Assembly: GCA_004380135.1 (NCBI GenBank)
Contig: QXCR01000267.1
Coordinates: forward strand, 1 to 26,022
Source of the DNA: Stemphylium vesicarium
Lineage: Eukaryota; Ascomycota; Dothideomycetes; Pleosporales; Pleosporaceae
Direction of reading: 5' to 3'
Length of the DNA: 26,022 nucleotides
Shown here: positions 8,854-18,376 of the stretch, piece by piece
How the letters are laid out: each line of letters starts with the position of its first letter
How positions within the stretch are numbered: the stretch's first letter is position 1
The notes under the pieces: generated by a model
What the model was told of the DNA's origin: nothing
Database searches by the model: none
Seen by the model: only the letters and a program-made list of their open reading frames with translations
Made by a program: the position numbers and the translations under genes

Positions 8854-10654
8854 TTACCATACACCCACCTCCGTCAATCGGACCTTGAGATCCTGTTTCA
8901 TTCTTTGTGTCACACCTCCACGCAACACTTCGATCTGTTGCTCATGCTCCGCAAACTCAATTCGAAATCGGCCGACTACAGCGGCCAATAAGCACGCAAA
9001 CTCAGCTTTGGCGAAAGACATGCCCATACATGATCTTGGACCTGTCCGAACCATTGTCAGTGGTTACTCTCGTCATAAAATCAGGAAGCTCATGGTCATT
9101 GATACGTACCGTGCATGAAAGGCATGTTCCCGAAGCTGCTGGTCGAGCCTCCACTATTGCCGCAATTCGGCTGCATCCATCGTTCAGGATTGAATTCCAG
9201 CGCGTCGTGTCCCCAGATATCCTTCGAAAAATGCACAGCAGCAGGGACAAGTAAGATATTGGTACCCTTTGGCACCCGATGACCCAAGATGGATGTTTCC
9301 TTGACGCTCGTCCGACGTGAAAGCGGAACAGGAGTGTGGTATCGAAGAACCTCGTTGCAAACCGCGTGGAGGTACGAGAGGCTGTTGATCGTTCTGGGGT
9401 TCAATTCAACTCCTTTGGATGGTGAGGGTAGCCCATTTCGGACCTCGTCTCGGAGCTTCTGCTGGATATGAGGATATTGGCAGAGGGAAACCAGCGCCCA
9501 CGACATCGACGAAGAGACGGTCTCGTGCCCGGCGGCGAGGAAGGTCATGACCTGGTCTACAAGGCCTTCATCTGTGAATTCGCCTGAAGCGACTGCTACG
9601 CCCAAAATATCTTTGTGCACATACGAGTCGTCCTTTTGGGAAGACTGCTTCTTCTCTTCAATCAACATGGCCGCCAGTTTCCGGATGGCTTGCGCTCCGT
9701 CGTATACCATCCGGTTATGCTCAACTGGCAGGCTTCCGAGCCATGCAACAGGAAACAAGTTCTCCATTGTTTCGATGAAGAGCATCAAGCTTTCGTTGTG
9801 TGCTTTGTTGAATATTGTATCGTAGATGACGTTGAGTTCGCTTTTGGGCTCCTCCAGAGCGTTGAAGTCGTATCCCATTCCACCAGTGCCAATAATATCC
9901 AGTGTTACGCGACGAAGCCAGTCGGACATGTTGACGACTGCATTGTCGATTTTCTTCTCCCCGATACGGGTCACTTCTGTTCCGACGACGTTGCGCAATG
10001 AGTCCACCAAGTGACAAGATTTGGACCAGAAAACCCTATGCAAGTCGTTGATGAGACGAGGCGAGAACGCAGGAAGAAGATGTTTCCGCTGTCTCTGGAA
10101 ACTTCATCAGCAGCGGACTCAATTCTGGAAAAAGGGACCTACTCTGTGCTCTTCTCCATATGCCAGAAGAACTCCATGCCCAACGATCCGGCCAAGGCCT
10201 TTTCGCATTTGCTCTGGTTTTTCCCAGTCGTAGTTTTTCGAAACCATAACCTCCTTCAAGGCTTCGGGGCTTGTCAAAAACAACCGTTCCTGGTTGCAAA
10301 TAGTGGTAAATCTGATGATTCCATTATTTGGTAGGCTGTTGATCCAATCCCGCATTGGATACCCCGTAGGCTCTCGAAGGATGCGCCATAGCTGTCCATT
10401 GAAAATTGTGCCACCCTGGAACAATCCATTAGAATGACACCATGAACAAATCATAAGCTATGGAGACATACGGTTGGTTCTGGAAAATGCCTGAGTGGGC
10501 TGAAAAACTCTGGGTATAGGATTGCTTTCCAGATAGCGAAACTGAGACAGCAACCAATCAATGCAAGGGCGCTGGTGTTTTTTAGTCGCCATTCAGAAAG
10601 ACAAGCCCCAAGAAAGCAGTTCGAATTATCTGCCGTATAGTTCCCCAAAACCAT
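8854..10654 (-). CDS. Cytochrome P450 monooxygenase (first of two)
   Basis: Four exons (10654-10472, 10415-10143, 10094-9110, 9041-8854), with introns of 56, 48 and 68 nt, give 542 residues. The ATG at 10652-10654 precedes a membrane anchor (about residues 27-45) and a proline-containing hinge (RHFPEPT). The I-helix reads A-A-G-H-E-T at 339-344, the K-helix E400-V-L-R403, and the PERW motif is at 456-459. The heme loop is F478-M-H-G-P-R-S-C485, restored exactly by splicing the last intron. The protein is expected in the ER membrane and to need a P450 reductase encoded elsewhere. It reads away from the double-PLP gene, with which it shares a 770-bp regulatory region containing tandem repeats. 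The reaction is unknown; oxidation of a cluster intermediate is inferred. Confidence 0.93.
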
Positions 10655-11424
10655 ATCGCGAACTCTTCAAGCGATTTGAGAGATCTTTGCAATATTCCTA
10701 TGGTACGAATCGATGTTAACACGGGAGACCGGTCGTTTGCACGAGTATGGGCATTGACCCCCACACGAGGTACTTCAACATATCCTCTGGGAAATTGGCC
10801 ATACGCCTTGCATAGGCTAAAAACTCCTCACCGGTCCTTTCATTGTTCTTATCTCGTATCTGCAATGCCTTGTTCTTATCTCGTATCTGCAATGCCTTGT
10901 TCTTATCTCGTATCTGCAATGCCTTGTTTGGGCTCTCGTATCTGCAATGCCTTGTTTGGGCTCACCGGCCGTCACATGAAGATTTCGGAGATTCCAAAAA
11001 TGCCCTTGCCCCGCACAGGTCGAAGGGTCCAGGCACCGATCCTACGCCTGCATACATCTTATTCTACTCTTTGCATATGGAACTAACCAGGCTAATACCC
11101 ATCATGCGAACCTTTCGCCTTGCGTCGTGGCTGCATCGTGCAGCAATTGCGGATTGTACATGATCTTCTGGGGATCTACAAACTCAACAGATTCTGGCCC
11201 TGGTCGCAATCTGACTTGATCTAGTCTTGATCAGACAGAAGGTGTTGACCCTAGCAACAGCCATTGTGGTGTACTCACATAGCCACACAGAGATAGTTGA
11301 GGCTCTTGAAACATGTCAGATAGATAAATATGGACAACAAAACTTCCCTTTCTAGAAGCACCTGTGTCATCATCTCCGGGCGAAGACAGCTTTGAATCGC
11401 ACCAACTTGTACACGTTTTTGACC
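10655..11424. promoter_or_regulatory. Divergent promoter region between P450 and double-PLP gene
   Basis: This 770-bp interval separates the minus-strand P450 and the plus-strand double-PLP gene, so it holds both promoters. Its main feature is the 27-bp tandem repeat at 10843-10963, listed separately. Open frames crossing the repeats on both strands only reflect the repeat period (27 is a multiple of three) and are not genes. Confidence 0.7.
10843..10963. repeat. 27-bp tandem repeat carrying three GATA-factor-type sites
   Basis: Three exact 27-bp units (10843-10869, 10870-10896, 10897-10923) are followed by a 28-bp variant (10924-10951) and a 12-bp remnant ending at 10963. Each full unit contains TTCTTATCTCGTATCTGC. 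CTTATC is the reverse of GATAAG, the core site of fungal GATA-type nitrogen regulators (AreA/NIT2 family). It is present at 10848-10853, 10875-10880 and 10902-10907. The fourth unit replaces it with TTTGGGCTC. Placement in a divergent promoter suggests a regulatory role; that is inference. Confidence 0.85.
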
Positions 11425-14070
11425 ATGCCACCCCACTTCGAGACCGCTCGTCGCAGCGCCCAAGAACTGGTCAATGGAGTGGACCAAATATCAACCTCGG
11501 CGTTTGTGAATGCTATTGAGGATGCCAAAGAACGGCTCGGTGAACACGTTATTCGTACCCCTACGATCCGTCTACCATGGCTCGATAAATGCGGCGTAGA
11601 AGTGTGGGCAAAACTGGAGTGTCAACAACATTCCGGCTCTTTCAAATACCGTGGCGCGATTAACGCGCTCCTCAAGACAGACTCCCAGAGTATAGTAACT
11701 GCGTCAGCTGGGAATCACGCACTAGCAACAGCAGCTGCCGGTAAACGACTATCCAAACAAGTTCATGTTATAGCCCCGACCACTGCCACAGATATCAAAG
11801 TGCGAAGATTGGCAGAAGGCGCAGATGTGACTCTTCTCGGTCAAGATCTCTTTGAGGCAACTAAAGAAGCACTTGCTCTCGAAAAAGCATCAAAAGGCGA
11901 TGTCAACGGTGGCCTGTACTATCTGTCACCGTACGATAATCTGGATGTTGCTGCTGGGGCCGGTACTGTCGTTACCGAAGCTTTCGAAGATCAAGGTCCC
12001 TTTGATCATGTCATTGTTCCTTTGGGTGGAGGAGGCCTCGCTGCAGCCGTCGGAGCATGGTGTGCCCAGCACTCTCCTTCGACAAAAGTTCAATGCACAC
12101 ACCCCAGCGTGTTTGGTCGGGAGTTTGATTCCTCCAACGCATCCTTCATCTCTCAAGAGCTACATAGATCCACAGCACTGAGCTACTCGGATGGCTTGGC
12201 TGTTCAGCTCGTACAACATACACCGTTTGCCAACATCCTGGATTCCACCATCCATTCCGTGGTGCAAGTCTCGGAGCCTGATACGGCCGCCGCAATTGCA
12301 AAAGCACTGAGAATGCAGTCGTTGCTCATAGAGGGCTCTGCAGCTACTGCCATCGCGGGTTTGACCAATTCCATGCGCGATTGCTCGGTCCTGGGACGGG
12401 TGTTGCTGCTTCTCACAGGTGGCAACATCTCCTCCAACGCGGTCGCAAGAGCCCTGGTGACGGATCTCAGTGACGTGCAAATACGTCAAGAAGTGGGTCT
12501 CCGACACATCATTAGCTCTGTTGAACGCCATGGATCCGTCAGGATGAGACAGAACAACGGAGTCGAGGTTGCCAATGGTTCAATGAGCACGGCATCTTTC
12601 TGGACCAGGTTGGCGCTGCATCTGCAAGAAGATATCGATCGTTTGCGCGTCAAATATGACCGGAAACAACTCCTGGCCAGCAGCTTGAGCCTCCAGTCCT
12701 GTAGCTGGAGTTATTCCGTCTTTCACAATGTTCAGCAGCAACTCCAGGAACTTTGCGACGATTTTCTGAAAGAGTTGAAGACCTGTACCTATCAAGTATC
12801 GGAGAACTGGAAATTTGAAGAACGATTTCGACTCATGCTGCAGCTTTATGGAATGCTCTTCAGCTTGCATGACCGCACAAGCTCCGCAAATGATCAGTCG
12901 AAGAGAGACTGGTTCTTCGAAGTTGACATGCAGCATCCCAATATCTGCAACTATGATCGCTACGGTTCTTCCGAGCTCAGGAGAGTCGAGCAAAGGTTCC
13001 TGGGTGTCCTTAGCCTCGGCCACCAGCAGCCAATCGACCTGCTTCTCACCTCAAGCGGGATGGCTGCGTACCAAGTCATCCAACATTTCTTGCTACAGCA
13101 ATTCGGATCACAAGGGAACATCGTCATGTCTCCATACGTGTACTTCGAGGCTCTGGAACAGATCCAGGAACTGCGGCACATCAAACTGATCCATGCCCAG
13201 TCATTCGATGCAGACGATATCATCGAAACAGCCGAAAAGCACAATGCGCAAGCTGTATTCCTCGATCCTGTGGCAAACACCGTCGAGCTTGCCACTACGG
13301 ACATCCGATACTTTGCCATAACGGTATCGTCTCGACCTGGATGGGAAAACAGGATCGTCGTCATCGACGGCACCATGGAATCTGGAGCCATGCCAATCTA
13401 CGACTGGTTACAGGGCCCGCACATGCCGACCCTTCTGTACTATGAAAGCGCGAGTAAGTATTTGCAGCTAGGGCTGGATTTACAAATGGGCGGAGTCCTC
13501 GTGTATCCGTCTCATCTCGACCAAACGATGCGGACTATCCGGCGGAACGCGGGCTCAATCATGTACAGCAGAAACGTGGCTCTGCTGCCCCCGGTGGATT
13601 TCTCGCTGTACAGCTATCGCATGTCCCAACTCACAGCGAATGCTGAAAGTCTTTCGGACATGCTGGAGTCTGAGCTTGAGTCCACTGTAGAAGTTCGGTA
13701 TCCTCATGTATGGAGGGCCTATGGCTGGAGGCATGGCGGTGCGATTATAACGCTTCGCTTTCTGCAAAAAGGGATGAATAACAAGGAGGGGCTGGAAGCT
13801 TGCATCGAGCTGATTTTGCGGTTGGCCGAGGATGTCGACTTGCCCATCACAAAAGGCGTCAGCTTCGGGTTTTCAACTACTCGCGTCTCTTCCGCCTCTT
13901 CTATGGCGGTTGGCATAGATCCGTTCCTCCGCTTCTCGGTGGGCTGGGATATTGAGCATATGGAGAAGCTTGCTAGCATTATCATCAGGGGTGTTCGTGG
14001 ATACCAGGCGGTGTTCGAGGGGGAGAACGACACCACACAAATCGAGCCGGCTACCAATGGATTCAGCTAG
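11425..14070 (+). CDS. Double PLP enzyme: threonine dehydratase-like fused to cystathionine gamma-synthase-like
   Basis: One uninterrupted frame encodes 881 residues; ATG at 11425 is the first in frame. Residues about 25-345 are a fold-type II PLP domain of the serine/threonine dehydratase group. It has K74 in GSFKYRGA (Schiff-base lysine), the asparagine loop SAGNHA (94-99), a phosphate-binding GGGG (201-204) and TGGN (331-334). Residues about 495-865 are a fold-type I domain of the Cys/Met-metabolism family. It has NYDRYGSSE (509-517, compare YSRYGNPT), TSSGMAA (542-548), D648 in VVIDGT (cofactor-ring Asp), K678 in SASKYL (second Schiff-base lysine) and R836 in LRFSVG (carboxylate-binding Arg). 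About 150 residues of helical linker (346-495) have no recognised family. Both active sites look complete. Fold II enzymes typically do beta-elimination or replacement; gamma-synthase relatives do gamma-replacement or elimination. A tandem reaction making an unusual amino acid is inferred. Confidence 0.93.
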   Translation: MPPHFETARRSAQELVNGVDQISTSAFVNAIEDAKERLGEHVIRTPTIRLPWLDKCGVEVWAKLECQQHSGSFKYRGAINALLKTDSQSIVTASAGNHALATAAAGKRLSKQVHVIAPTTATDIKVRRLAEGADVTLLGQDLFEATKEALALEKASKGDVNGGLYYLSPYDNLDVAAGAGTVVTEAFEDQGPFDHVIVPLGGGGLAAAVGAWCAQHSPSTKVQCTHPSVFGREFDSSNASFISQELHRSTALSYSDGLAVQLVQHTPFANILDSTIHSVVQVSEPDTAAAIAKALRMQSLLIEGSAATAIAGLTNSMRDCSVLGRVLLLLTGGNISSNAVARALVTDLSDVQIRQEVGLRHIISSVERHGSVRMRQNNGVEVANGSMSTASFWTRLALHLQEDIDRLRVKYDRKQLLASSLSLQSCSWSYSVFHNVQQQLQELCDDFLKELKTCTYQVSENWKFEERFRLMLQLYGMLFSLHDRTSSANDQSKRDWFFEVDMQHPNICNYDRYGSSELRRVEQRFLGVLSLGHQQPIDLLLTSSGMAAYQVIQHFLLQQFGSQGNIVMSPYVYFEALEQIQELRHIKLIHAQSFDADDIIETAEKHNAQAVFLDPVANTVELATTDIRYFAITVSSRPGWENRIVVIDGTMESGAMPIYDWLQGPHMPTLLYYESASKYLQLGLDLQMGGVLVYPSHLDQTMRTIRRNAGSIMYSRNVALLPPVDFSLYSYRMSQLTANAESLSDMLESELESTVEVRYPHVWRAYGWRHGGAIITLRFLQKGMNNKEGLEACIELILRLAEDVDLPITKGVSFGFSTTRVSSASSMAVGIDPFLRFSVGWDIEHMEKLASIIIRGVRGYQAVFEGENDTTQIEPATNGFS

Positions 14071-14622
14071 ATAATGACCTGTATAACTTTTAAGAAAAAA
14101 ATTCGCTGTTGTAAACTACTCGATCTCGTGATAGATGTGGAAGGCGATGATGGTGTTGTACTGGTATCGCGTATCAGGAATGATGGGTTGTTTCTTGAAG
14201 ATGAGTGCTACATGAGAGCCTGCATGCTCATGTTGTGAGTGCTATTGGACTGGAATAGATTCAGTAATGGTAGTGTAGATAAGTGAATAGGGCGCGCGCT
14301 ACCATGTAATGCTGTCGCGGTGATCGCAGAAAGTGTTCTGTATTCTGCTATTCTGTTGTTCTGTTCAATCTCTGCTCTCCACAGAGAAGTGATCAAGTCT
14401 ATTTTCATGACGTATCTGTGATCTTGCTGAGGTAAGAAGTGCTCAGTAATTGCGGAAGCAGCACCAGACCACCATCACGTGATCTGCTTCTCCTCATAAC
14501 CGTCACAAATGCTCGCTTGCTTGTAAAATAGTACTGTAACAATTTCAGCACCATGAAGAACTGACTCTTGATATCTGAGTCTATATACTTTCGCGAGTAG
14601 TAGCATAATACTGCTACTCCAA
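14071..14622. other. Intergenic region between convergent genes, with a small coding-like fragment
   Basis: This 552-bp region lies between the stop codons of the double-PLP gene and the acetyltransferase gene. It should contain both 3' ends. Apart from the protein-like minus-strand frame at 14116-14241, listed separately, nothing is recognised. Confidence 0.5.
14116..14241 (-). pseudogene. Small coding-like fragment of unknown origin (possible gene remnant)
   Basis: A 41-codon minus-strand frame ends at TAG (14116-14118) and is bounded upstream by an in-frame TAG (14242-14244). Its translation looks protein-like rather than random, for example SHVALIFKKQPIIPDTRYQY, and ends IYHEIE. It has no start codon of its own and no recognised family. 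It could be the last exon of a decayed gene or a chance open frame. It lies downstream of the acetyltransferase stop, so it is not part of that gene. Confidence 0.25.
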
Positions 14623-15454
14623 TCACGAAAAATAGTCCGCAGCCAACCATCTAAGTACAACAACTTCCAGAGCCTCGATTTTCCTCCCATGCACAATCTG
14701 CTCTGGCAAATTAATGCGACCAATCTCCTTGCATCCATTGCGAAGATAGAGCGGAAGTCCGTTAGCAGATGCATCGCCAAAGACTTGGACTTGCTCGGCG
14801 TACGCTCGATATCCACACCATTCTACCAGCTTCTGACCCACGCCTTGCCGCTGATGATTGACGTCCACAGCTAGTGTTTTGAATTCGATCTTTGTTTTCG
14901 ATTCTTCGAGATACTTTGCGTGTATCTTTGCTGCTTGGGAATAGTAATTTTCGACGGTGGCCGGGGACACTGCTTTGTTTGGGTAAAGAAAGGAGCCGAC
15001 GAGTTGGCGTGCCCATTGATAATAGCGGCTTAGTCCTATGGAGCTTTTGTGAGTTGGGATTCTGTCAAAAGATGGGATAGGTATTCTTACGCTTGGTCCA
15101 TGAATCTGGATTCCATAATGAGAATTCTTCAGGACTCCCTGTCTTGATGAATGAAGCATATCCCACCAATTTCGACTTTTCTTTCCCAGCAACAAATTTG
15201 CTTTGTGATACAGTATCACCCTCCACATCCTCCTCCTCCTCCTCCTCGTCCATTTCCGCTACGACCAAGATTTGCCCGGGAGTACTGAGTATCTTCTTAG
15301 CGTCATCGACGAAGCTTTTGTAGTAATGCTCTGGAAATTGCGAACGGTAGGGGAAGAAGTGCTCGTAGATAGGCTCATCGTTGAAAGCAGTTGATCCAAT
15401 TCGAGCAATTTCTTGCACATCAGACCAAGTTGCTTCCCGAACACTGATAGTCAT
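14623..15454 (-). CDS. GNAT-family N-acetyltransferase
   Basis: Two exons (15454-15091 and 15035-14623) around a 55-nt intron give 258 residues. The ATG at 15452-15454 gives MTISVREATWSD, the usual first strand of fungal GNAT proteins. Motif A, the acetyl-CoA pyrophosphate loop, is V178-D-V-N-H-Q183-R-Q-G186-V-G188, matching Q/R-x-x-G-x-G/A. An acidic run (D69 to D76, mostly Glu) between strands is encoded by a CCT/AGG microsatellite (about 15229-15247) and probably forms a surface loop. GNATs transfer an acyl group from CoA to amines. In an amino-acid cluster this could be a biosynthetic step or a detoxifying N-acetylation. It is divergently transcribed from the second P450. Confidence 0.9.
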
Positions 15455-16064
15455 TTTCAGAGATGAGCCATATGGGGGGCAGGAAACAATGACCTGAGAT
15501 GCTACACAACAAGGTTCGTGGGGGGTCGACTCGTAGCTTCCCGTGGCCGAGCTCGACTCGCAACATCTATTGCCGAGCCTCCTCCTCCCTCTCTGCGGGG
15601 GCACGCAGCTCCTGCACGACGACAAGTCGAGATGCATGTAATACGACACCCCCGCCCCCTCCTGTGCTGGCTCCAATGGCACACGCGACAAACAGCATCA
15701 ACATGCAGTACGCAGCGATAAGGCTATTCCTGTTCCGACGCATTGTGGAAGAAACATGTGAAATGGCGTGCGCGAAGCACTGATCAACCGAGGCCAGAAC
15801 ATCAAGAGACGTGATGACTGCATTAGCACGACAACGAGTCAAGTGATTAGGTTCGGCGGGTCCCGCAGCGGGATGGTGGGTCGCTTCGTAGATGAAAGGT
15901 GGGGCAGTTTTCTCATCATCAGGGTCCCGCGTGATGATCTCAGAGCTAGTGCGGACTGCATCTACCACAGCATTTGAAGGTTGGTAGTGCTGGTTTGGCA
16001 GCCTTCGTTCTAAGCCAGCTGGCCGCTTTTGACACTCGCTGGATTACTCTTTCTGAATTCCTTC
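15455..16064. promoter_or_regulatory. Divergent promoter region between acetyltransferase and second P450
   Basis: This 610-bp interval lies between genes read away from each other, so it holds both promoters. It contains GC-rich purine/pyrimidine stretches (15570-15670) and a small dyad GGGTCCCGCAGCGGGA near 15858. Open frames up to 133 codons on the minus strand lack an ATG in a sensible place and lack motifs, so no gene is called. Confidence 0.55.
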
Positions 16065-17885
16065 ATGATGCGAATCTCGGTTGCTGAAGTGGCTATTCTC
16101 GCTACAGTTGCGGCAATTGTTCACGTACGTTTGTCATAGTTACGAGCGAGATCAGATTACTGAATCAATGTGCAGCGGGTTGGAGTTCTACTTTATCGAC
16201 TCTTTTTGCATCCTCTAGCAGGATATCCTGGTCCACCGCTTGCGAAGGTGTCTTCACTTTACGCAGCATGGCATTCTTACAGTGGTGATATTCACATTGA
16301 TGTGTGGAGATGCCACGAGAAGTATGGCAAGTCATTCTCTCGAACAGAAATGCACAGCGTTGGATCTTGAATTGACGGTGAATGCAGGCGACGTGGTGCG
16401 GTATGGTCCAAACAGGTTGTTGTTTCGATCAAACACGGCGCTTCGAGGTACGTGCTCTCAAGCCAAATTTCGGCGCCAAATTGATCACAATTACAGATAT
16501 CTACGGCTTCGGCAAGAACATCCAAAAGTCAGCTGCATACCATCAGTTCCCGACAAAGTTTGCTTACAGCACTCACAATGCTGTGGACAAGGCCATGCAC
16601 TTGCGAAAGCGAAAGCTAGTGAAGCAGGCCTTCTCCGCTAACGCAATGCAAATCTGGCTCAATGCTGTAGTTCGCCAAGTTCAGATTTTCTGCAACGAGC
16701 TGAGTCCAGAGTTTGCGAGTAAAGACTCGAAATGGAGTCCAGTCAAAGACATGTCCAATTACTGTAAGTGATCGACCCCTATGGACCATGACTGATTTAC
16801 TAATGCGATCTTGCAAGGCCTGTACCTGATGTCAGACATCGTCAGTGATGCAGTGTTTCAAGATTCCTTTCGGACTCTTACGGCTGCGGACAACAGGTAT
16901 ATCCTGCACCTCGTCCATAGGACTTACGAATGGATCGGCATCATCTTCCAAGCTCCCAAGATCGCCAAATATGGCCTGGACAACTATGTCATTCGCGGCC
17001 TGGCCAAAGATCGCCAGACGCTTCGAACCATATTTGGCGATCTTTTGCGCAAGAGGATTGCAGCACAGCCAGAAGGAGAAGATATCTTATCCGTATACAT
17101 GGACTACATTGATCCTGATACTGGCGAGGCATTCCCTGTGAATGAGCTAGGCGCGGAAGCTTTGCTGCTGTTCGGCGCGGGTAATGCAGTTCTGAGAATT
17201 CATCCATTCCAATGCTAACAACCAAACAGGTCCAGACGCAACATCGACCTCTCTCGCCTCTGCCTTCTTCTACCTTTCACGAAACCCCAGTGCGTATAAG
17301 CGGCTTTGTGACGAGGTCCGTGTGGCTTTCAGCAGCGTCGATGAAATCGTCCCCGGCACTGCACTTAGCAGCTGCATCTTTCTTCGCGCCTGTCTGGATG
17401 AAGCCATGCGCATGAATCCAGTCAACGGAGGCGCGCTGTGGCGTGAAGTAATAGCTGGTGGGGCCACCATTGACGGCCGCCGCATGCCTGCCGGAGTCGA
17501 CGTTGGCGTTGGCATCTACAGCATCCACCACCAGGAAGATTATTTCCCAGACGCGTATAGTTATCGGCCAGAGAGATGGATTGCCAGCGATGGTATCACG
17601 ACAGAAGCTGTAGAGCTCGCGCAATCAGCTTGGGCTCCATTCTCAGTCGGTCCCAGAGGATGCGTGGGCAAAACGGCTGCGATTATGCAGTTGTCCATTG
17701 CGCTCGCCCGAGTCGTATTCATGTATGACATGCGTATCACGCCAGATTCAGCACTGGCGAAGATTGGACAAGGTGTTCCAGGTGAAAAATTCCCGAGAAA
17801 CGTCGAGGGAGAATTTCAGGCGAAAGGTACCTTCTCAAGCATCTTGCATGGGCCGATGCTTGAGTTCAAGACAAGGGAAGTATGA
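16065..17885 (+). CDS. Cytochrome P450 monooxygenase (second), with a GC-AG intron
   Basis: Six exons (16065-16124, 16176-16326, 16388-16447, 16497-16763, 16818-17180, 17230-17885) give 518 residues. The start may be 16065 or the adjacent ATG at 16068. An N-terminal anchor (residues about 4-20) and the proline-rich hinge LAGYPGPPLAKV are clear. The I-helix is A300-G-P-D-A-T305, the K-helix E358-A-M-R361, PERW at 414-417, and the heme loop F438-S-V-G-P-R-G-C445-V-G. Intron 2 (16327-16387) begins GCAAGT, a GC-AG intron; splicing there joins KYG to DVVRYGPN, the expected P450 text. Intron 4 ends in AAG. The architecture resembles fungal secondary-metabolism P450s of the pisatin-demethylase/ent-kaurene-oxidase-like kind. 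The substrate is unknown. The FAD monooxygenase follows in the same orientation. Confidence 0.92.
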
Positions 17886-18376
17886 TGCCGGAATGGCCTT
17901 GCCAATGATGGGTAAATGACTCGGTCGCATAATACCGTGGATAAAATAAGGACAACTTGATAGCATCAGCTCCATAGCTCGATTGAATGTTTACCCTCCC
18001 GTTGCATGAGCATTGATAATCTTTACAATTACCCGAGGCTTCGCTTTTAGCCAGCGACCTTTGCACAAGCTTCCAATTTGTCGATTTGGACAGTGAACAT
18101 CGACGCCATCAATGACAATCCGTCGGCCCATGCTGCTCCTGCCTCGCTGGGAATTCGCGCGACATGACAAGAAGAGCGGGTCCAATACAGAGCCCGTAGT
18201 GCAGTAGGTCGAGATCGGTCTAACTGTTTCCCCGAGAAACGGCGGGATTGTACAGTTTAAAGAGGACTGGAGACCGCTGTTCTCTGACTTCGTGTCTGAC
18301 CATTTGCCTTACCAGCAGCGTCAGTGAGCACTAGCGGCATCAATTTGCAGGAAAACAGCCCACCTCGTGGAACAAC
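17886..18376. other. Intergenic region, promoter of the FAD monooxygenase
   Basis: This 491-bp gap lies between two genes of the same orientation. A minus-strand open frame (17991-18185) has no motif. The region should hold the P450 terminator and the monooxygenase promoter. No repeat or operator was recognised. Confidence 0.5.

Noticed and set aside
9096..10043. Treating the large P450 exon as a complete shorter protein
   Set aside because: It starts at a TTG inside an exon and lacks the heme loop; splicing to 9041-8854 and to two upstream exons restores a normal 542-residue P450.
10676..11086. Open frames with perfect peptide repeats on both strands in the P450/double-PLP intergenic region
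   Set aside because: The peptide repeats arise because the 27-bp DNA repeat is a multiple of three; there is no start context, motif or continuation outside the array.
15567..15968. Minus-strand frame with a hydrophobic stretch resembling a signal peptide (IAAYCMLMLFVACAIGAS)
   Set aside because: Its upstream end has no ATG, it lies wholly in a divergent promoter region, the glycine run comes from a GC-rich simple sequence, and no domain follows.
17991..18185. Minus-strand 64-codon frame between P450 and FAD monooxygenase
   Set aside because: Short, motif-free and inside a promoter interval.
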